Shown: positions 31,416-41,758, counted from the first letter of the stretch. The stretch: 64,000 nt of DNA from JBBQLG01 sp964251665 (GCA_964251665.1 CAXUKO010000005.1:328137-392136), one strand, 5' to 3'. A program made the numbers and translations. Notes: generated by a model not told the origin, from the sequence alone.

Positions 31416-34400
31416 ATGAGGAAATTTCTATGTGTGAGCATACTGCTGATATGCTCGCTCTGTACCGCAGCAATAGCTCAGGATCGACGAGTAGTTGGCA
31501 AAGTGACGTCAGCAGAAGATGGCTCGCCCCTGCCGGGGGTATCTGTCCTGCTAAAAGGTACGACCAAGGGAACCAGCACCGATGTCAATGGTCTTTTCGA
31601 CCTGAATATCCCGTCGCCCAAAGGAGCTGTGCTGGTATTCAGTTTTGTGGGAACAGCTACCCAGGAGATCAAACTCGGCGACGAATCTGAGCTGAATGTA
31701 AGCTTAGCCTCCGACTCGCGCATTTTGAATGAAGTCGTTGTAACGGGTAGCGGGGTAGCCACCAGTAAGGCCAAATTAGGCATTTCGGTAGAGAGCGTAT
31801 CGGCCAAAAGCCTGCCGCAGACCCCAACGGCCTCTATTGACCAGGCCCTGATCGGGAAGATCCCCGGCGCCCAGATTTCGTCCGTCAGCGGCAACCCCGG
31901 CGATCCGGTCAACATTGTGCTTCGGGGTATCAACACCGTGCAGGGCGGCACAAAACCACTCATCATGGTCGACGGCGTTCAGGTGGCCGCTACCGACATT
32001 AACTCCCTCGACCTGAGCAATGTAGACCGCGTTGAAGTAGTACAGGGGGCCGCTTCGGCTTCCATCTACGGAGCGCAAGGGGCCAACGGTGTTATTCAGG
32101 TGTTCACCAAAAAAGGCAAGAAAGGACGCACGGCAGTTAACTTCTCCACCAGCTTTGCGGCCAACGAATTTATCAACAGCGGCAACGTTCACAAAGCCGA
32201 ACTGCATCCGTACCTGACGGACGCCAACAACAACATTATCAATTACAAAACAGGAGCGCCGTTGACGTACAACGAGGTTGGCTCAGTTGAGGGAATCTCC
32301 TACCGCTATGGCGGAGCTGCCCGCTACGCCATTCTGGACCCCAGAAACGTATCGAACACGCCTTACAATGCCAACCTGAAATACTACGATCAGTTCGGGC
32401 AGGTGTTTAAGACGGGTACTACGACCAACAACAACATCAACATTTCGGGGGCTTCGGAAAAGAGCGATTTTGCCATATCCGTTGCCAATAACCATACCGT
32501 CTCGTCTATTCTGAAGAACGGCTACATCGACCGCACCAACCTGACGGCCAATCTGGGTACGGAACTGTTTAAAGGATTTACGATCCGGTCGACGACCCAG
32601 CTGGTTTATACAAAAAATACCATCAAACCCGGTCTGGGCGCTGCGGGCGGCTTTTATTACGGAAAAGGCAACTCGCTGGGCGCGATCAGCTCGGCCTTTG
32701 GAGCTTCACCGTACGGCTTTTTAAACACGTCGCCTTTTTTTGATCTGACAGCCAAGTTAGCCGATGGTACATATCCGTATTACCAGACGGCTGACTTCCT
32801 GAGTGTCAATGCGGCTAACCCGTACTATCAGCAGGAATACACGACCAGCAACGACAACAAGATCGACGTGATCCAGAACTTTGACGCCAACTACAAGGTG
32901 AACAAGTTTCTGGAACTGGATGCCAAGTACGGCCTCAACTACCGGACAGAGAACGCCCGGTGGACGTATGCCAATCAGTCGCAGAATCAGAATGCTGCGT
33001 ATTATGATACCTGGATTAGCTACCAGGCTCCCGACAACAAGGGCGAAATTGATAACTGGCAGTATAACACCACGTTCCAGAATTTTCTGGCTACGGCCTA
33101 CATCCGTACCGATTTCGAGAACGATTTCCACATCAAGCTGCCTATTCAGACCAGCACGCAGATTTCGTTCGACTACCGGAACCGGAAATACAACGAATAC
33201 GATACCTACGGCGTAAGTCTGGGACTGGCCCCGCCGTTCAATGTCTCGTCGACCTCCTCGCAGGCTGTCGCCCTGGATTATACCGAACCGTTTATCACCT
33301 ACGGCTATCTGGTGAATCAGAAAATTGATTTTGGCGATTATGGTGGCGTAACGGCCGGTTTCCGCTCCGATTACTCGTCGGCTTTTGGGGGTGGATCTAC
33401 GCCCTTTACCTTCCCGCACTTCGACGGCCATATTCTGCCGTTCTCTTTCATGAAAAACAGCAGCATCAACAATACGCTGTCGTATTTTAAACTGCGGGCG
33501 GCCTATGGCGAAGCCGGTATTCAGCCGGGTGCGTTCGACCGGTATTCGGTTCTGAACCAGCAAAATCTGGGGTCGGGGCTGGTGTACACCGTACCGATTG
33601 CGCCCAACAACCCCAACCTGAAGGTAGAAGTATCCAAGGAGTTTGAAGCAGGGACTGATTTTACGATCAATGCCAATCAGGGCAGCCCGTGGTTCAACGC
33701 CATCAACAGTTCGTTTACGTACTGGCGCCGGAAGAGTGCCAACGTTATTTACACAGTAAGCACGCCCCCCTCGCTGGGCGGAACCGGGCAGTTGACCAAT
33801 GCCATCGATATGTCGTCGAACGGGGTGCAGTTCTCGCTGAACATACCCATTTATAATTCCAAGAACCTGAAGTGGGATTTCACGACCAACGTGGGTCATC
33901 AGCTCTCGAAGATTGATGCCATCGCGGGCGGTGCCGATATTATCCTGACGTCGAGTGCGGGTAGTACGGCGCTGGTGTTGACACCGGGCCAGCCCATTGG
34001 CCAGATCTACGGCTACAAGGCCCTGACCAGTTTAGACTACACCCGTAAGGATGGCACCCGCTATATTGCTGAGGGCGATGCCGCCAACTACACACTCGTG
34101 GATGGCCGGGTGGTGAACAAAGCCACGAAAGGCATTCAGTTTACGGACGAAACCTATCCGTTGATGAACCCCAATCCGAAGTTCAACGCTTCGTTTATCA
34201 ACGGCGTAACGTTCAAAGATTTCCTGACCCTGAACTTCCAGTTCGACTGGGTATACGGCAATCACCTGTATAACCAGACGAAAGAATGGATGTACCGCGA
34301 TGGCATACACGGCGATTTTGCCAAGCCGGTAACCATCGATGGTCAGACCGGTGCCTACACCGCCTACTGGGCCAGTGCCTACTATGGTTTGTGGGGTAGC

Positions 34401-34694
34401 TTGTCCGGTGCCGGTAACAATGCAACGAAAGACTTCTTCGTGGAAGATGCTTCGTTTCTGCGGTTGCGAAACGTAGCGCTGGCCTTTGATCTCGCCAAAG
34501 TTGTCAAGTTGCCTTACCTAAACCGGTGCCAGCTGGTGCTGACCGGCCGCAACCTGCTGACCGTTACCAAGTATACCGGATTCGATCCTGAAATTAGTTC
34601 GGGAGCCTCCAACTCGTCCTTCGACCGGGGTGTCGATCACAGCACCCTGCCCAATACCAAGTCGTATCAGGTTGGCCTGAACATTGGGTTTTAA
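31416..34694 (+). CDS. SusC/RagA-type TonB-dependent outer-membrane transporter (pair 1)
   Basis: The 1092-residue protein has a signal peptide (LCVSILLICSLCTAAIAQ), the N-terminal carboxypeptidase-regulatory-like domain of SusC proteins (about 25-100, GKVTSAEDGSPLPGVSV), a plug domain (about 115-225, with IVLRGINTVQGG and LIMVDGVQVAA) and a long beta barrel ending in an aromatic-terminated last strand (VGLNIGF). It should import a glycan or other oligomer together with the SusD lipoprotein encoded 18 nt downstream. Close paralogue of the protein at 36902-40090; both have VATSKAKLGISVESVSA-type plug starts instead of the common GYGTQ form. The substrate is unknown; no hydrolase is adjacent. 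Confidence 0.95.
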   Translation: MRKFLCVSILLICSLCTAAIAQDRRVVGKVTSAEDGSPLPGVSVLLKGTTKGTSTDVNGLFDLNIPSPKGAVLVFSFVGTATQEIKLGDESELNVSLASDSRILNEVVVTGSGVATSKAKLGISVESVSAKSLPQTPTASIDQALIGKIPGAQISSVSGNPGDPVNIVLRGINTVQGGTKPLIMVDGVQVAATDINSLDLSNVDRVEVVQGAASASIYGAQGANGVIQVFTKKGKKGRTAVNFSTSFAANEFINSGNVHKAELHPYLTDANNNIINYKTGAPLTYNEVGSVEGISYRYGGAARYAILDPRNVSNTPYNANLKYYDQFGQVFKTGTTTNNNINISGASEKSDFAISVANNHTVSSILKNGYIDRTNLTANLGTELFKGFTIRSTTQLVYTKNTIKPGLGAAGGFYYGKGNSLGAISSAFGASPYGFLNTSPFFDLTAKLADGTYPYYQTADFLSVNAANPYYQQEYTTSNDNKIDVIQNFDANYKVNKFLELDAKYGLNYRTENARWTYANQSQNQNAAYYDTWISYQAPDNKGEIDNWQYNTTFQNFLATAYIRTDFENDFHIKLPIQTSTQISFDYRNRKYNEYDTYGVSLGLAPPFNVSSTSSQAVALDYTEPFITYGYLVNQKIDFGDYGGVTAGFRSDYSSAFGGGSTPFTFPHFDGHILPFSFMKNSSINNTLSYFKLRAAYGEAGIQPGAFDRYSVLNQQNLGSGLVYTVPIAPNNPNLKVEVSKEFEAGTDFTINANQGSPWFNAINSSFTYWRRKSANVIYTVSTPPSLGGTGQLTNAIDMSSNGVQFSLNIPIYNSKNLKWDFTTNVGHQLSKIDAIAGGADIILTSSAGSTALVLTPGQPIGQIYGYKALTSLDYTRKDGTRYIAEGDAANYTLVDGRVVNKATKGIQFTDETYPLMNPNPKFNASFINGVTFKDFLTLNFQFDWVYGNHLYNQTKEWMYRDGIHGDFAKPVTIDGQTGAYTAYWASAYYGLWGSLSGAGNNATKDFFVEDASFLRLRNVALAFDLAKVVKLPYLNRCQLVLTGRNLLTVTKYTGFDPEISSGASNSSFDRGVDHSTLPNTKSYQVGLNIGF

Positions 34695-34712
34695 CGTTTA
34701 ATCTCCCGACAC

Positions 34713-36410
34713 ATGACACGTTTCAAAAACTATAAGTTTGTGTATACGGCCTGTTTAACGGCCATTTTGCTGAGTACGGTTTCCTGTAAAGATCAGCTGG
34801 ACGTGGGCAACCCGAACGCCCCGACTATTGCCGCTAACGTTAATACCGAAACCGGCCTTATCTCCCTGGCGCAGGGCGGTGTGTACGTCAACGGCTTTGC
34901 CAATGGTGATGCCTGGCTTGGCAACAGCTACTTTTCATTGCCCTGGGGTTACAGCGAACTGATGGCCGATCTGGTAGGTGCCGATGCCTCCAACAACCAG
35001 GTTACTACTATTGGTCAGCCGGACTATATTATTCTGGATAACGGCAAGAAAGTTTCCAACTCATCGCCCCAGATAAGCATTATCCGGTCGTATAACAGCC
35101 GGGCCGCAACGGGCGCGGGCAACAACGCCATTTATTACCAGTGGCTCAACATGTACGCCATGAACAATGCCTGCAACACGGTTTTAAGCCTCGTTGATGG
35201 GATCAAGTTCTCGGGCGATGCGGCCAGCCGGTCAAATACCATTAAAGCCTGGGCTTACTGGTGGAAAGGTTACGCCTATGCTTCCATCGGGTCGATGTAC
35301 TACGCGGGCCTGATTGAAGATCAGAGTGGTGTCACCAATGGTAATTATGTGCTGCACGATGCCATTATAACAGAGTCCAATAAGTACTTCAACCTAGCGG
35401 CAACCACTCTGGGTGCCATCACCAGCGCCAGCGACTATGCCGATGTGTTGGGCCAGCTGATTCCAGCGGGCAACCAGGTCGGGCACGGTGGTGTGCCAAC
35501 GGTGGATATGTGGAAACGGAACATCAATACGATGCTGGCCCGGAATATTCTGGTGAACAAACTGGCACCCTTCGTAAACGGTAATCCAAACGCCATGATC
35601 ACCAAGTCGTCGACTACCAATATGACGGCCGCCGACTGGACCACTGTCCTGACCCTCACGACGAATGGGATTAAACCGACGGATAACGTCTTTACGGGCA
35701 GAAGCACCGCCAACAACGCCTTCTTTACCGCGTCGGGTGGTACCGTTACGTCGTTGCTGGCCAGTGTAAATACCACGTCTACCTTTAAACCGAGCGAGCG
35801 GCTGATTCAAAACTTCAATGCCGGGGATAAACGGCTGGCCAACAATTTCAATACCACAACCACCTACAAAAACAACTATATCTACACAACACGGTATAGC
35901 CTGATTGACGGGGGCAGCGGCATGAACGGCGTTTATATGTACGGCAGCAAAACAGTGGGGGCCTACGAAGTCTTTATTGCCGGCAGCTACGAGGAGAACG
36001 CGCTGATGCAGGCCGAAGCCAATATGCGTTTGGGCAATATAGAAGCGGGTCTGGCGCTGGTCGATGCTGAGCGGGCATATCAGGGCGCGGGTGTTGCCGC
36101 CGTTGCCGGTACCGGCCTGACGCTGTCGGGTGCCCTTACGCAGCTGACCAGAGAGCGCCGGGTCGCCCTGTTCGGCCGGGGCCTGTCTTACTATGACAGT
36201 CGGCGCTGGGGCTGGATCTACGATATTGCCAACGGGGGCGGCAGCTACGGCAATACGGTAGAATACGTTAACCCAGCGTCTGGAGTCATCGAGTCGAATA
36301 CCAACGTTACCATTAACTACAATTTCCTGGATTATTGGGATGTCCCCGCCGACGAATCGGTCCTGAACCCCTCTACGTCCGGTGTGGCCACGAAAAACCC
36401 GAATTTCTAA
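34713..36410 (+). CDS. SusD/RagB-type surface lipoprotein (pair 1)
   Basis: The 565-residue protein has a lipoprotein signal (AILLSTVSC, Cys25), a SusD-like N-terminal TPR region (YYQWLNMYAMNNACNTVLSLVD, AWAYWWKGYAYASIGSMYY) and the typical C-terminal stretch with EENALMQAEANMRLG, TRERRVALFGRGLSYYDSRR and a YWDVPADE ending. It caps the SusC barrel on the cell surface and captures substrate. The gene begins 18 nt after susC and ends at a strong terminator, so pair 1 is a bicistronic unit. Confidence 0.94.
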   Translation: MTRFKNYKFVYTACLTAILLSTVSCKDQLDVGNPNAPTIAANVNTETGLISLAQGGVYVNGFANGDAWLGNSYFSLPWGYSELMADLVGADASNNQVTTIGQPDYIILDNGKKVSNSSPQISIIRSYNSRAATGAGNNAIYYQWLNMYAMNNACNTVLSLVDGIKFSGDAASRSNTIKAWAYWWKGYAYASIGSMYYAGLIEDQSGVTNGNYVLHDAIITESNKYFNLAATTLGAITSASDYADVLGQLIPAGNQVGHGGVPTVDMWKRNINTMLARNILVNKLAPFVNGNPNAMITKSSTTNMTAADWTTVLTLTTNGIKPTDNVFTGRSTANNAFFTASGGTVTSLLASVNTTSTFKPSERLIQNFNAGDKRLANNFNTTTTYKNNYIYTTRYSLIDGGSGMNGVYMYGSKTVGAYEVFIAGSYEENALMQAEANMRLGNIEAGLALVDAERAYQGAGVAAVAGTGLTLSGALTQLTRERRVALFGRGLSYYDSRRWGWIYDIANGGGSYGNTVEYVNPASGVIESNTNVTINYNFLDYWDVPADESVLNPSTSGVATKNPNF

Positions 36411-36427
36411 CTACTACCGGCTTCCTT

Positions 36428-36471
36428 ACGCAGAAAGACCGGCTCGCTCAGGCGAGCCGGTCTTTCTGCGT
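36428..36471. terminator. Terminator of susCD pair 1
   Basis: Perfect 20-bp arms (36428-36447 and 36452-36471) around a 4-nt loop TCAG, 17 nt after the susD stop. GC-rich near the loop (GACCGGCTCGC). Confidence 0.85.
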
Positions 36472-36901
36472 TCAGGCAATCCAGTCATTCATGGGTGGCC
36501 AGGTAATTGTTTACGGCCAATACGAAATCTGTCAGGCAGCGGTCATCGCCGGATGTCGGGTTCGCATAGTTCTGTTTGAGGGTCGGCAACGAATGCGTTT
36601 TGTACATTTTCCTGTTACACGAACATTACTTACTGACAGCTATAGTGGTTTGCTTCTATGGTCAGTGCAATGTTTTAGATTATGAGTACAAAATAGGGTT
36701 TATTAACTGGCAAATTCACGAGATTAGTAAGTATTATACTTAAGTATTGTTTACATACTTACAAAATAATGTTTGCTACTTGAGGACTAAAAGCAAATTA
36801 TATATATATCACTAAAAAAAGAACTTATAATTTGTTATGTTTTTTCTATTGATTAAGTTTGCAGTAAGAAATTCGTTTTCTTAACCTAAAACAAACTATA
36901 A
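36472..36901. other. Intergenic leader and promoter region of susCD pair 2
   Basis: About 430 bp. The first 200 bp hold nothing I recognise; then comes an AT-rich promoter block (36728-36775) and a leader of about 120 nt that resembles the leader of pair 1 (run of TATATATCACTAAAAAAAG, later ATTCGTTTTCTTAACC). Confidence 0.7.
36728..36775 (+). promoter_or_regulatory. Heptamer-repeat promoter of susCD pair 2
   Basis: TAAGTAT at 36728-36734 and 36741-36747, then AATGTTTG at 36768-36775, with exactly the same 6-nt and 20-nt gaps as in pair 1. Here inverted copies (ATACTTA at 36736-36742 and 36755-36761) also make two dyads. Confidence 0.6.
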
Positions 36902-39900
36902 ATGAGGAGATTTCTACTAATGGGTTTACTGCTTGTAGGCTCATTCTGGACCACCGTAATGGCTCAGGACAGGAAGGTAACGGGTAAAGTTACCAGTGCA
37001 GAAGACGGCTCGGGCCTGCCCGGCGTCTCAGTTGTAGTAAAAGGATCAACCAAAGGGTCCACTACGGACGCCGATGGTAATTATTCCTTATCGGTGCCGG
37101 ACAAAGGCGGCAAACTGGTATATAGTTTTGTCGGTGCTATCAGTCAGGACGTAGAGATTGGCAACCAGGCAATCATCAACGTGAAGCTGGTATCAGACAC
37201 CCGGCTTCTGTCGGAGGTAGTCGTAACCGGGGTTGGCGTAGCTACTACCAAAGCCAAACTGGGCATTGCTGTAGAATCTGTCTCAGCTAAAGATTTACCA
37301 CCCGCCCCAACGGCTTCCATTGATCAGGCTTTGGTTGGTAAAATCGCCGGTGCGCAGATCGTAAGTGCCAATGGTACGCCGGGGTCAAAAGCCAACATTC
37401 TGCTGCGGGGGATCAATACTGTAAACCGGGGAACGGCACCTATTGTGCTGCTGGATGGCGTACAGGTTGCAGCTACGGACATCAACTCACTGGACCTGAG
37501 CAGCGTTGACCGGGTTGAAGTCGTTCAGGGTGCGGCTGCCTCAACGCTTTACGGCGCACAGGGCGCCAATGGCGTCATTCAGATTTTCAGCAAGCGCGGG
37601 GCAGACGGCCCGATTCGGGTTAGTTTCTCCAATAGCTACGCTGAAAACACGTACCTCAATATTGGCAACGTCCATAAAGCCGACAAACACGCTTTCGCCA
37701 CTGACGCCAGTAATAATGTAATCGGCGTATCGGGTAAGCCCATTACGCTTGATCCAAACACACTCCGGTGGAGCGAAAACGTGCAGTACAGTGCGCTGGA
37801 CCCGAACGGTAACGCCAACAAGCCATACGACAAGAATCTACAGTATTACGATCACTTCTCTACGTTCTTAACGCCATCGAAAACGATCAACAATTCGGTA
37901 AACATATCGGGTGGCAACGCTAAGTCGGATTTCAGCATAACGCTGTCAAATAGCTATCAGTCAAGCCCGATCCGGAATAACGGCGAGTTTGACCGGAGCA
38001 ACTTAGTCAGTAACCTCGGCGTAACGCTGGCCAAAAACCTGACCCTGCGTAGTGTGTCGCAGTTGGTATATACTAAAAACGACCTGAAAGTAAATGACCG
38101 CGACCTGCTGTATTCGCTGAACAACACCCGGCCCTTTGCTAACTACGACCAGAAGGATGTTGATGGTAACTACGGCGCGTACTTTGGCGATGCCTCAGGG
38201 GTAAACGCCTACAACCCGAACTACCGGCAGCAGTACCTGAGTCACAAAGACAATAAAGTTGATTTGATCCAGAGCTTCAACCTGACGTACAGCCCGATCA
38301 AGTTTCTGGATCTGAATGCCCGCTATGGCCTTAACTATCAAACCGATGTTAATCGCTACACGTACGGCAATCAGTCGCAGAACCGAAATATTATGGTGGA
38401 CCCGAGTTACTATACAGGTCTCAACGCACCGGACGAAAAAGGAGAGGTCAGTGATTATAATTCCAAGACAGTCTTCCAGAATGCCTTTACCAGTGCGACA
38501 ATAAAGACTGATTTTAAGGAAGATTTCAACATCAACCTGCCTATTCGCACTACTACGCTACTTGGTTTCGATTACCGGAAAAACGTCTTCAGCGAATACA
38601 ACACCTATGGCGCTGGCCTGCCGCTGTACAGCCCGGTTACAGCCGCTCAGGCAGGTACTTACCGGATTACGAGAGACAACGTAACGCCATTTATTACCTA
38701 CGGCTACCTGGCCAGTCAGAACATCGAGTTTGGCGAGTTCGGCGGAGTAACGGGTACCTACCGCAGCGATTATTCGTCGGCGTTCGGGCGCGGCTCCACG
38801 CCGTTTGGTTTCCCGGCGGCCAACGCCCACATCCGGCCATCATCGTTCAATTTCTGGCAAAACAGCCCGCTGGGCCAGTTCATACCCGAGTTTAAACTGC
38901 GGGCAGCTTATGGCGAGGCTGGTATTCAGCCCCAGCCGTTTGATCGCTATGTAACCCTGAGCACGAAGACACTGGGAACTAATAATGTGTTTTATGCCGG
39001 TTCGACGCAGAACAATCCCGACCTGAACGTTGAAGTATCGAAAGAACTTGAGCTTGGTACGGACTTCACCCTAAAAGGCGGAAATGGTGACTGGCTGCGC
39101 CGGTTGAATTTCTCGTTCAGTTACTGGAAACGCAGCACCGACAATTCGATTTATAACGTAGATGCGGCTCCGTCGTCGGGTATTGGCAAACTGAAAGACA
39201 ATGCTTTTGGACTGGCCTCCCACGGACTTCAGTTCTCGCTGAACACCACGCTGTATAGAGGGAAAGACTTTACCTGGGATTTCGTAACCAACTTTGGCCG
39301 ACAGACTTCGGAAATCACCTCGGTAAAGGGTAACGCCCAGATTACCGTTACGTCCAGTGCGGGCAGTACGAACTATGTGCTGAAAGCGGGTCAGAAAATA
39401 GGGCAGTTATTTGGCTTTGTGGCCATCCGTGACCTGAACCAGATTCTGCCTGATGGCACGGCAGCCATTGCCGAAGCTAACAAGGGACTCTACGAACTGG
39501 CGAGCAACGGCTATGTGGTTAACAAAACGACCAAGCAGCCCCTGTTCAGTTCCAAGCAGTACAGTTTTGGTGATCCGAACCCAACGTTTACCTCGTCGTT
39601 CATCAACACGGTATCGTTCCGTAACCTCGTGACGCTGAACTTCCAGTTCGACTGGACGCAGGGCAGTCACGTGTACAACCAGACTAAAGAATGGATGTAC
39701 CGCGACGGTATCAGCTCGGACTACACCAATCCGTTCACGGTTAATGGCCAAACGGGTGCCTGGACTGCTTTTTACCGGGGCGTATACCAGGCCGGAGCCA
39801 ACAACGGTACCAAGAACTACTTCTACGAAGATGCGTCGTTTGTGCGGCTGCGGAACGTGTCGCTGCGCTTCGACCTGGCCAAAGCGCTGCCCCGTCTGCC

Positions 39901-40090
39901 TTTCCGGAACCTGCAACTTGAGTTGAGCGGCCGGAACCTGCTGACCTGGACCAAGTACACGGGTATGGACCCCGAAGTGAGTTCGGGTCAGACAACGGGT
40001 AACGAAAACTCTGCCTTCGACCGTGGTACCGATCACAACACCATGCCGAACCTGCGCTCGTATCAGGTTGGCCTGAACTTCGGCTTCTAA
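36902..40090 (+). CDS. SusC/RagA-type TonB-dependent outer-membrane transporter (pair 2)
   Basis: The 1062-residue protein has a signal peptide (LLMGLLLVGSFWTTVMAQ), carboxypeptidase-regulatory-like domain (GKVTSAEDGSGLPGVSV), plug (ILLRGINTVNRG, IVLLDGVQVAATDINSLDL) and a full barrel ending VGLNFGF. It is a close paralogue of pair 1 along its whole length, including the plug start VATTKAKLGIAVESVSAKDL, and barrel segments such as LRAAYGEAGIQP and YNQTKEWMYRDG are shared almost unchanged. The likely origin is a tandem duplication of promoter, susC and susD. It should transport a related but different ligand. Substrate unknown. Confidence 0.95.
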   Translation: MRRFLLMGLLLVGSFWTTVMAQDRKVTGKVTSAEDGSGLPGVSVVVKGSTKGSTTDADGNYSLSVPDKGGKLVYSFVGAISQDVEIGNQAIINVKLVSDTRLLSEVVVTGVGVATTKAKLGIAVESVSAKDLPPAPTASIDQALVGKIAGAQIVSANGTPGSKANILLRGINTVNRGTAPIVLLDGVQVAATDINSLDLSSVDRVEVVQGAAASTLYGAQGANGVIQIFSKRGADGPIRVSFSNSYAENTYLNIGNVHKADKHAFATDASNNVIGVSGKPITLDPNTLRWSENVQYSALDPNGNANKPYDKNLQYYDHFSTFLTPSKTINNSVNISGGNAKSDFSITLSNSYQSSPIRNNGEFDRSNLVSNLGVTLAKNLTLRSVSQLVYTKNDLKVNDRDLLYSLNNTRPFANYDQKDVDGNYGAYFGDASGVNAYNPNYRQQYLSHKDNKVDLIQSFNLTYSPIKFLDLNARYGLNYQTDVNRYTYGNQSQNRNIMVDPSYYTGLNAPDEKGEVSDYNSKTVFQNAFTSATIKTDFKEDFNINLPIRTTTLLGFDYRKNVFSEYNTYGAGLPLYSPVTAAQAGTYRITRDNVTPFITYGYLASQNIEFGEFGGVTGTYRSDYSSAFGRGSTPFGFPAANAHIRPSSFNFWQNSPLGQFIPEFKLRAAYGEAGIQPQPFDRYVTLSTKTLGTNNVFYAGSTQNNPDLNVEVSKELELGTDFTLKGGNGDWLRRLNFSFSYWKRSTDNSIYNVDAAPSSGIGKLKDNAFGLASHGLQFSLNTTLYRGKDFTWDFVTNFGRQTSEITSVKGNAQITVTSSAGSTNYVLKAGQKIGQLFGFVAIRDLNQILPDGTAAIAEANKGLYELASNGYVVNKTTKQPLFSSKQYSFGDPNPTFTSSFINTVSFRNLVTLNFQFDWTQGSHVYNQTKEWMYRDGISSDYTNPFTVNGQTGAWTAFYRGVYQAGANNGTKNYFYEDASFVRLRNVSLRFDLAKALPRLPFRNLQLELSGRNLLTWTKYTGMDPEVSSGQTTGNENSAFDRGTDHNTMPNLRSYQVGLNFGF

Positions 40091-40117
40091 ACAGTCAATC
40101 ATCCTCGAATCGAATTC

Positions 40118-41758
40118 ATGAAAACAACATATTTTAAAAATACCCTGCTGACCGTAGCCGCCACCGGCTTGCTGATGGCCTGTAGCACGGATATATTGGA
40201 CGTTAAGAACCCCAACCAGCCGACTCCTTCCAGTGCGGCCACCGAAGTTGGTGTGATCTCCCTGGGTCAGGGCTCGGTTTATGTCAATGGCATGGGCAAC
40301 TCCCTCGACGGGTTTAAATACTACGACGGCGTACCGGGTGGTTTCTGGACAGGCGCTATTGGTTTCCACGAACTGATGGGCGATGAAATTGGCGAAGAAG
40401 CAGCCAATGACTTCGGCAACCAGATCGGCATGCCCGACATGGTGACGCTGGACGATGGCACGAAAGTGGCCAACCCAAGTTCCGTGAACACGCAGGTGGG
40501 TCTGCTGCGGACGGTGAACGTAAACGCACAGGGTGCCTCCAACCCACTCTATTACGAATGGGCGTATATGTACAACCTCAACAACGGCATGAATTCGGTG
40601 CTGGAGATTGCGGCCAACACCAAGTTTACGGGCGATGGAGCGGCCAAACTTAACACCATTAAGGCCTGGGCATACTGGTGGAAAGGCTACGCCTACTCGC
40701 GGCTCGGCTCAATTTACGTGGCCGCGTTGATCAACGACAAGTCAGCTACTACCAACGGTAACTACGTTGTCAAGGAGAAAATCATTGATGAAGCCACCAA
40801 GAACTTTGATCTGGCGGTGACGGCGTTGACAGCTTTAGGCGCGGGCGGTACCGATTACACAGCCGTGATGGAAGGATTGATTCCTGCTTTCAATCGGGTG
40901 GGTAAAGGCCTGGTTCCATCGCCGGCTGAATGGAAGCGGAACATCAACACCATGAAAGCCCGCAACATTCTGGTGAATACGACTACCAAAACCATGTCTG
41001 CCGCACAGTGGGGTCAGATTCTAACCCTGGCCAACGACGGCATAACAGCTACCGACCGAGTATTTACGGGCCGCTCCAATGACAATGGTGATTTCATAAA
41101 CCGGCTTAGTGGAAACATTGCCGCCAAATCCTTCGGTCCAACCGGCGGAACCTATAAAATCAGCGAACGCCTGATTCAGGATTTCCCGGCGGGCGACAAG
41201 CGCTTGGACAATAACTTCACGAAGTCGGCATCGGCCATTCTGTTCAATCAGGACCGGGGTAACTCGTTCAACACGCGCTGGACCATCGCAGACGGCGGCA
41301 AGGGCTTACCGGGCGTAGTTGTGCTGAACAACCGGGCGGTGGGCGCATACGAACTGTACCTGGCGGGTACCTACGAAGAAAACGAACTGATGAAGGCGGA
41401 AGCTAAATTGTACACCGGTGATATAGCCGGTGGGTTAGCCTCTATCGACGCCGTTCGGACGTTTCAGGGTGCTGGTTTAGCGGCTCTGTCGGGTCTGTCA
41501 CTGGACGCGGCTAAGGAAGAACTCCGCAAGGAACGCCGGGTTGGCCTGGCATTCCGGGGTCTTTCTTTCTACGATGCTCGCCGGATGGGCGTGATCACTG
41601 ATGGCCGTAAAGGAGCTGTGGTGGTAGACAAAGCCGGTAAGGTTAGCACCAACGCAACAATCAATTACAACTTCGTACCGTACTGGGATGTACCCGATAA
41701 CGAATTGGCGTATAATCCGGCCGCTGCGGGCAGTGCACCCACAACGCTGTTAAAGTAA
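40118..41758 (+). CDS. SusD/RagB-type surface lipoprotein (pair 2)
   Basis: The 546-residue lipoprotein (TGLLMACSTD, Cys22) is a paralogue of the pair-1 SusD: both share LDVxNPNxPT after the signal, ISLxQGxVYVNG, the almost identical NTIKAWAYWWKGYAY helix, and ERRVxLxxRGLSxYDxRR near the C-terminus. The ligand-contacting middle regions differ more, suggesting changed specificity. It starts 27 nt after susC and ends with a very strong terminator. Confidence 0.94.
   Translation: MKTTYFKNTLLTVAATGLLMACSTDILDVKNPNQPTPSSAATEVGVISLGQGSVYVNGMGNSLDGFKYYDGVPGGFWTGAIGFHELMGDEIGEEAANDFGNQIGMPDMVTLDDGTKVANPSSVNTQVGLLRTVNVNAQGASNPLYYEWAYMYNLNNGMNSVLEIAANTKFTGDGAAKLNTIKAWAYWWKGYAYSRLGSIYVAALINDKSATTNGNYVVKEKIIDEATKNFDLAVTALTALGAGGTDYTAVMEGLIPAFNRVGKGLVPSPAEWKRNINTMKARNILVNTTTKTMSAAQWGQILTLANDGITATDRVFTGRSNDNGDFINRLSGNIAAKSFGPTGGTYKISERLIQDFPAGDKRLDNNFTKSASAILFNQDRGNSFNTRWTIADGGKGLPGVVVLNNRAVGAYELYLAGTYEENELMKAEAKLYTGDIAGGLASIDAVRTFQGAGLAALSGLSLDAAKEELRKERRVGLAFRGLSFYDARRMGVITDGRKGAVVVDKAGKVSTNATINYNFVPYWDVPDNELAYNPAAAGSAPTTLLK

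Noticed and set aside
32757..33899. A 380-codon open frame antisense to susC of pair 1
   Set aside because: It is the complement of a strongly supported SusC reading frame; low stop frequency there comes from codon bias. The translation has no recognisable domain.
36335..36685. A 116-codon frame after susD1
   Set aside because: It overlaps the susD 3' end and runs through the terminator hairpin; no ribosome site or family resemblance.
39407..40369. A 320-codon open frame antisense to the susC2/susD2 junction
   Set aside because: Spans the end of one real gene and the start of another on the opposite strand, with no promoter or domain.
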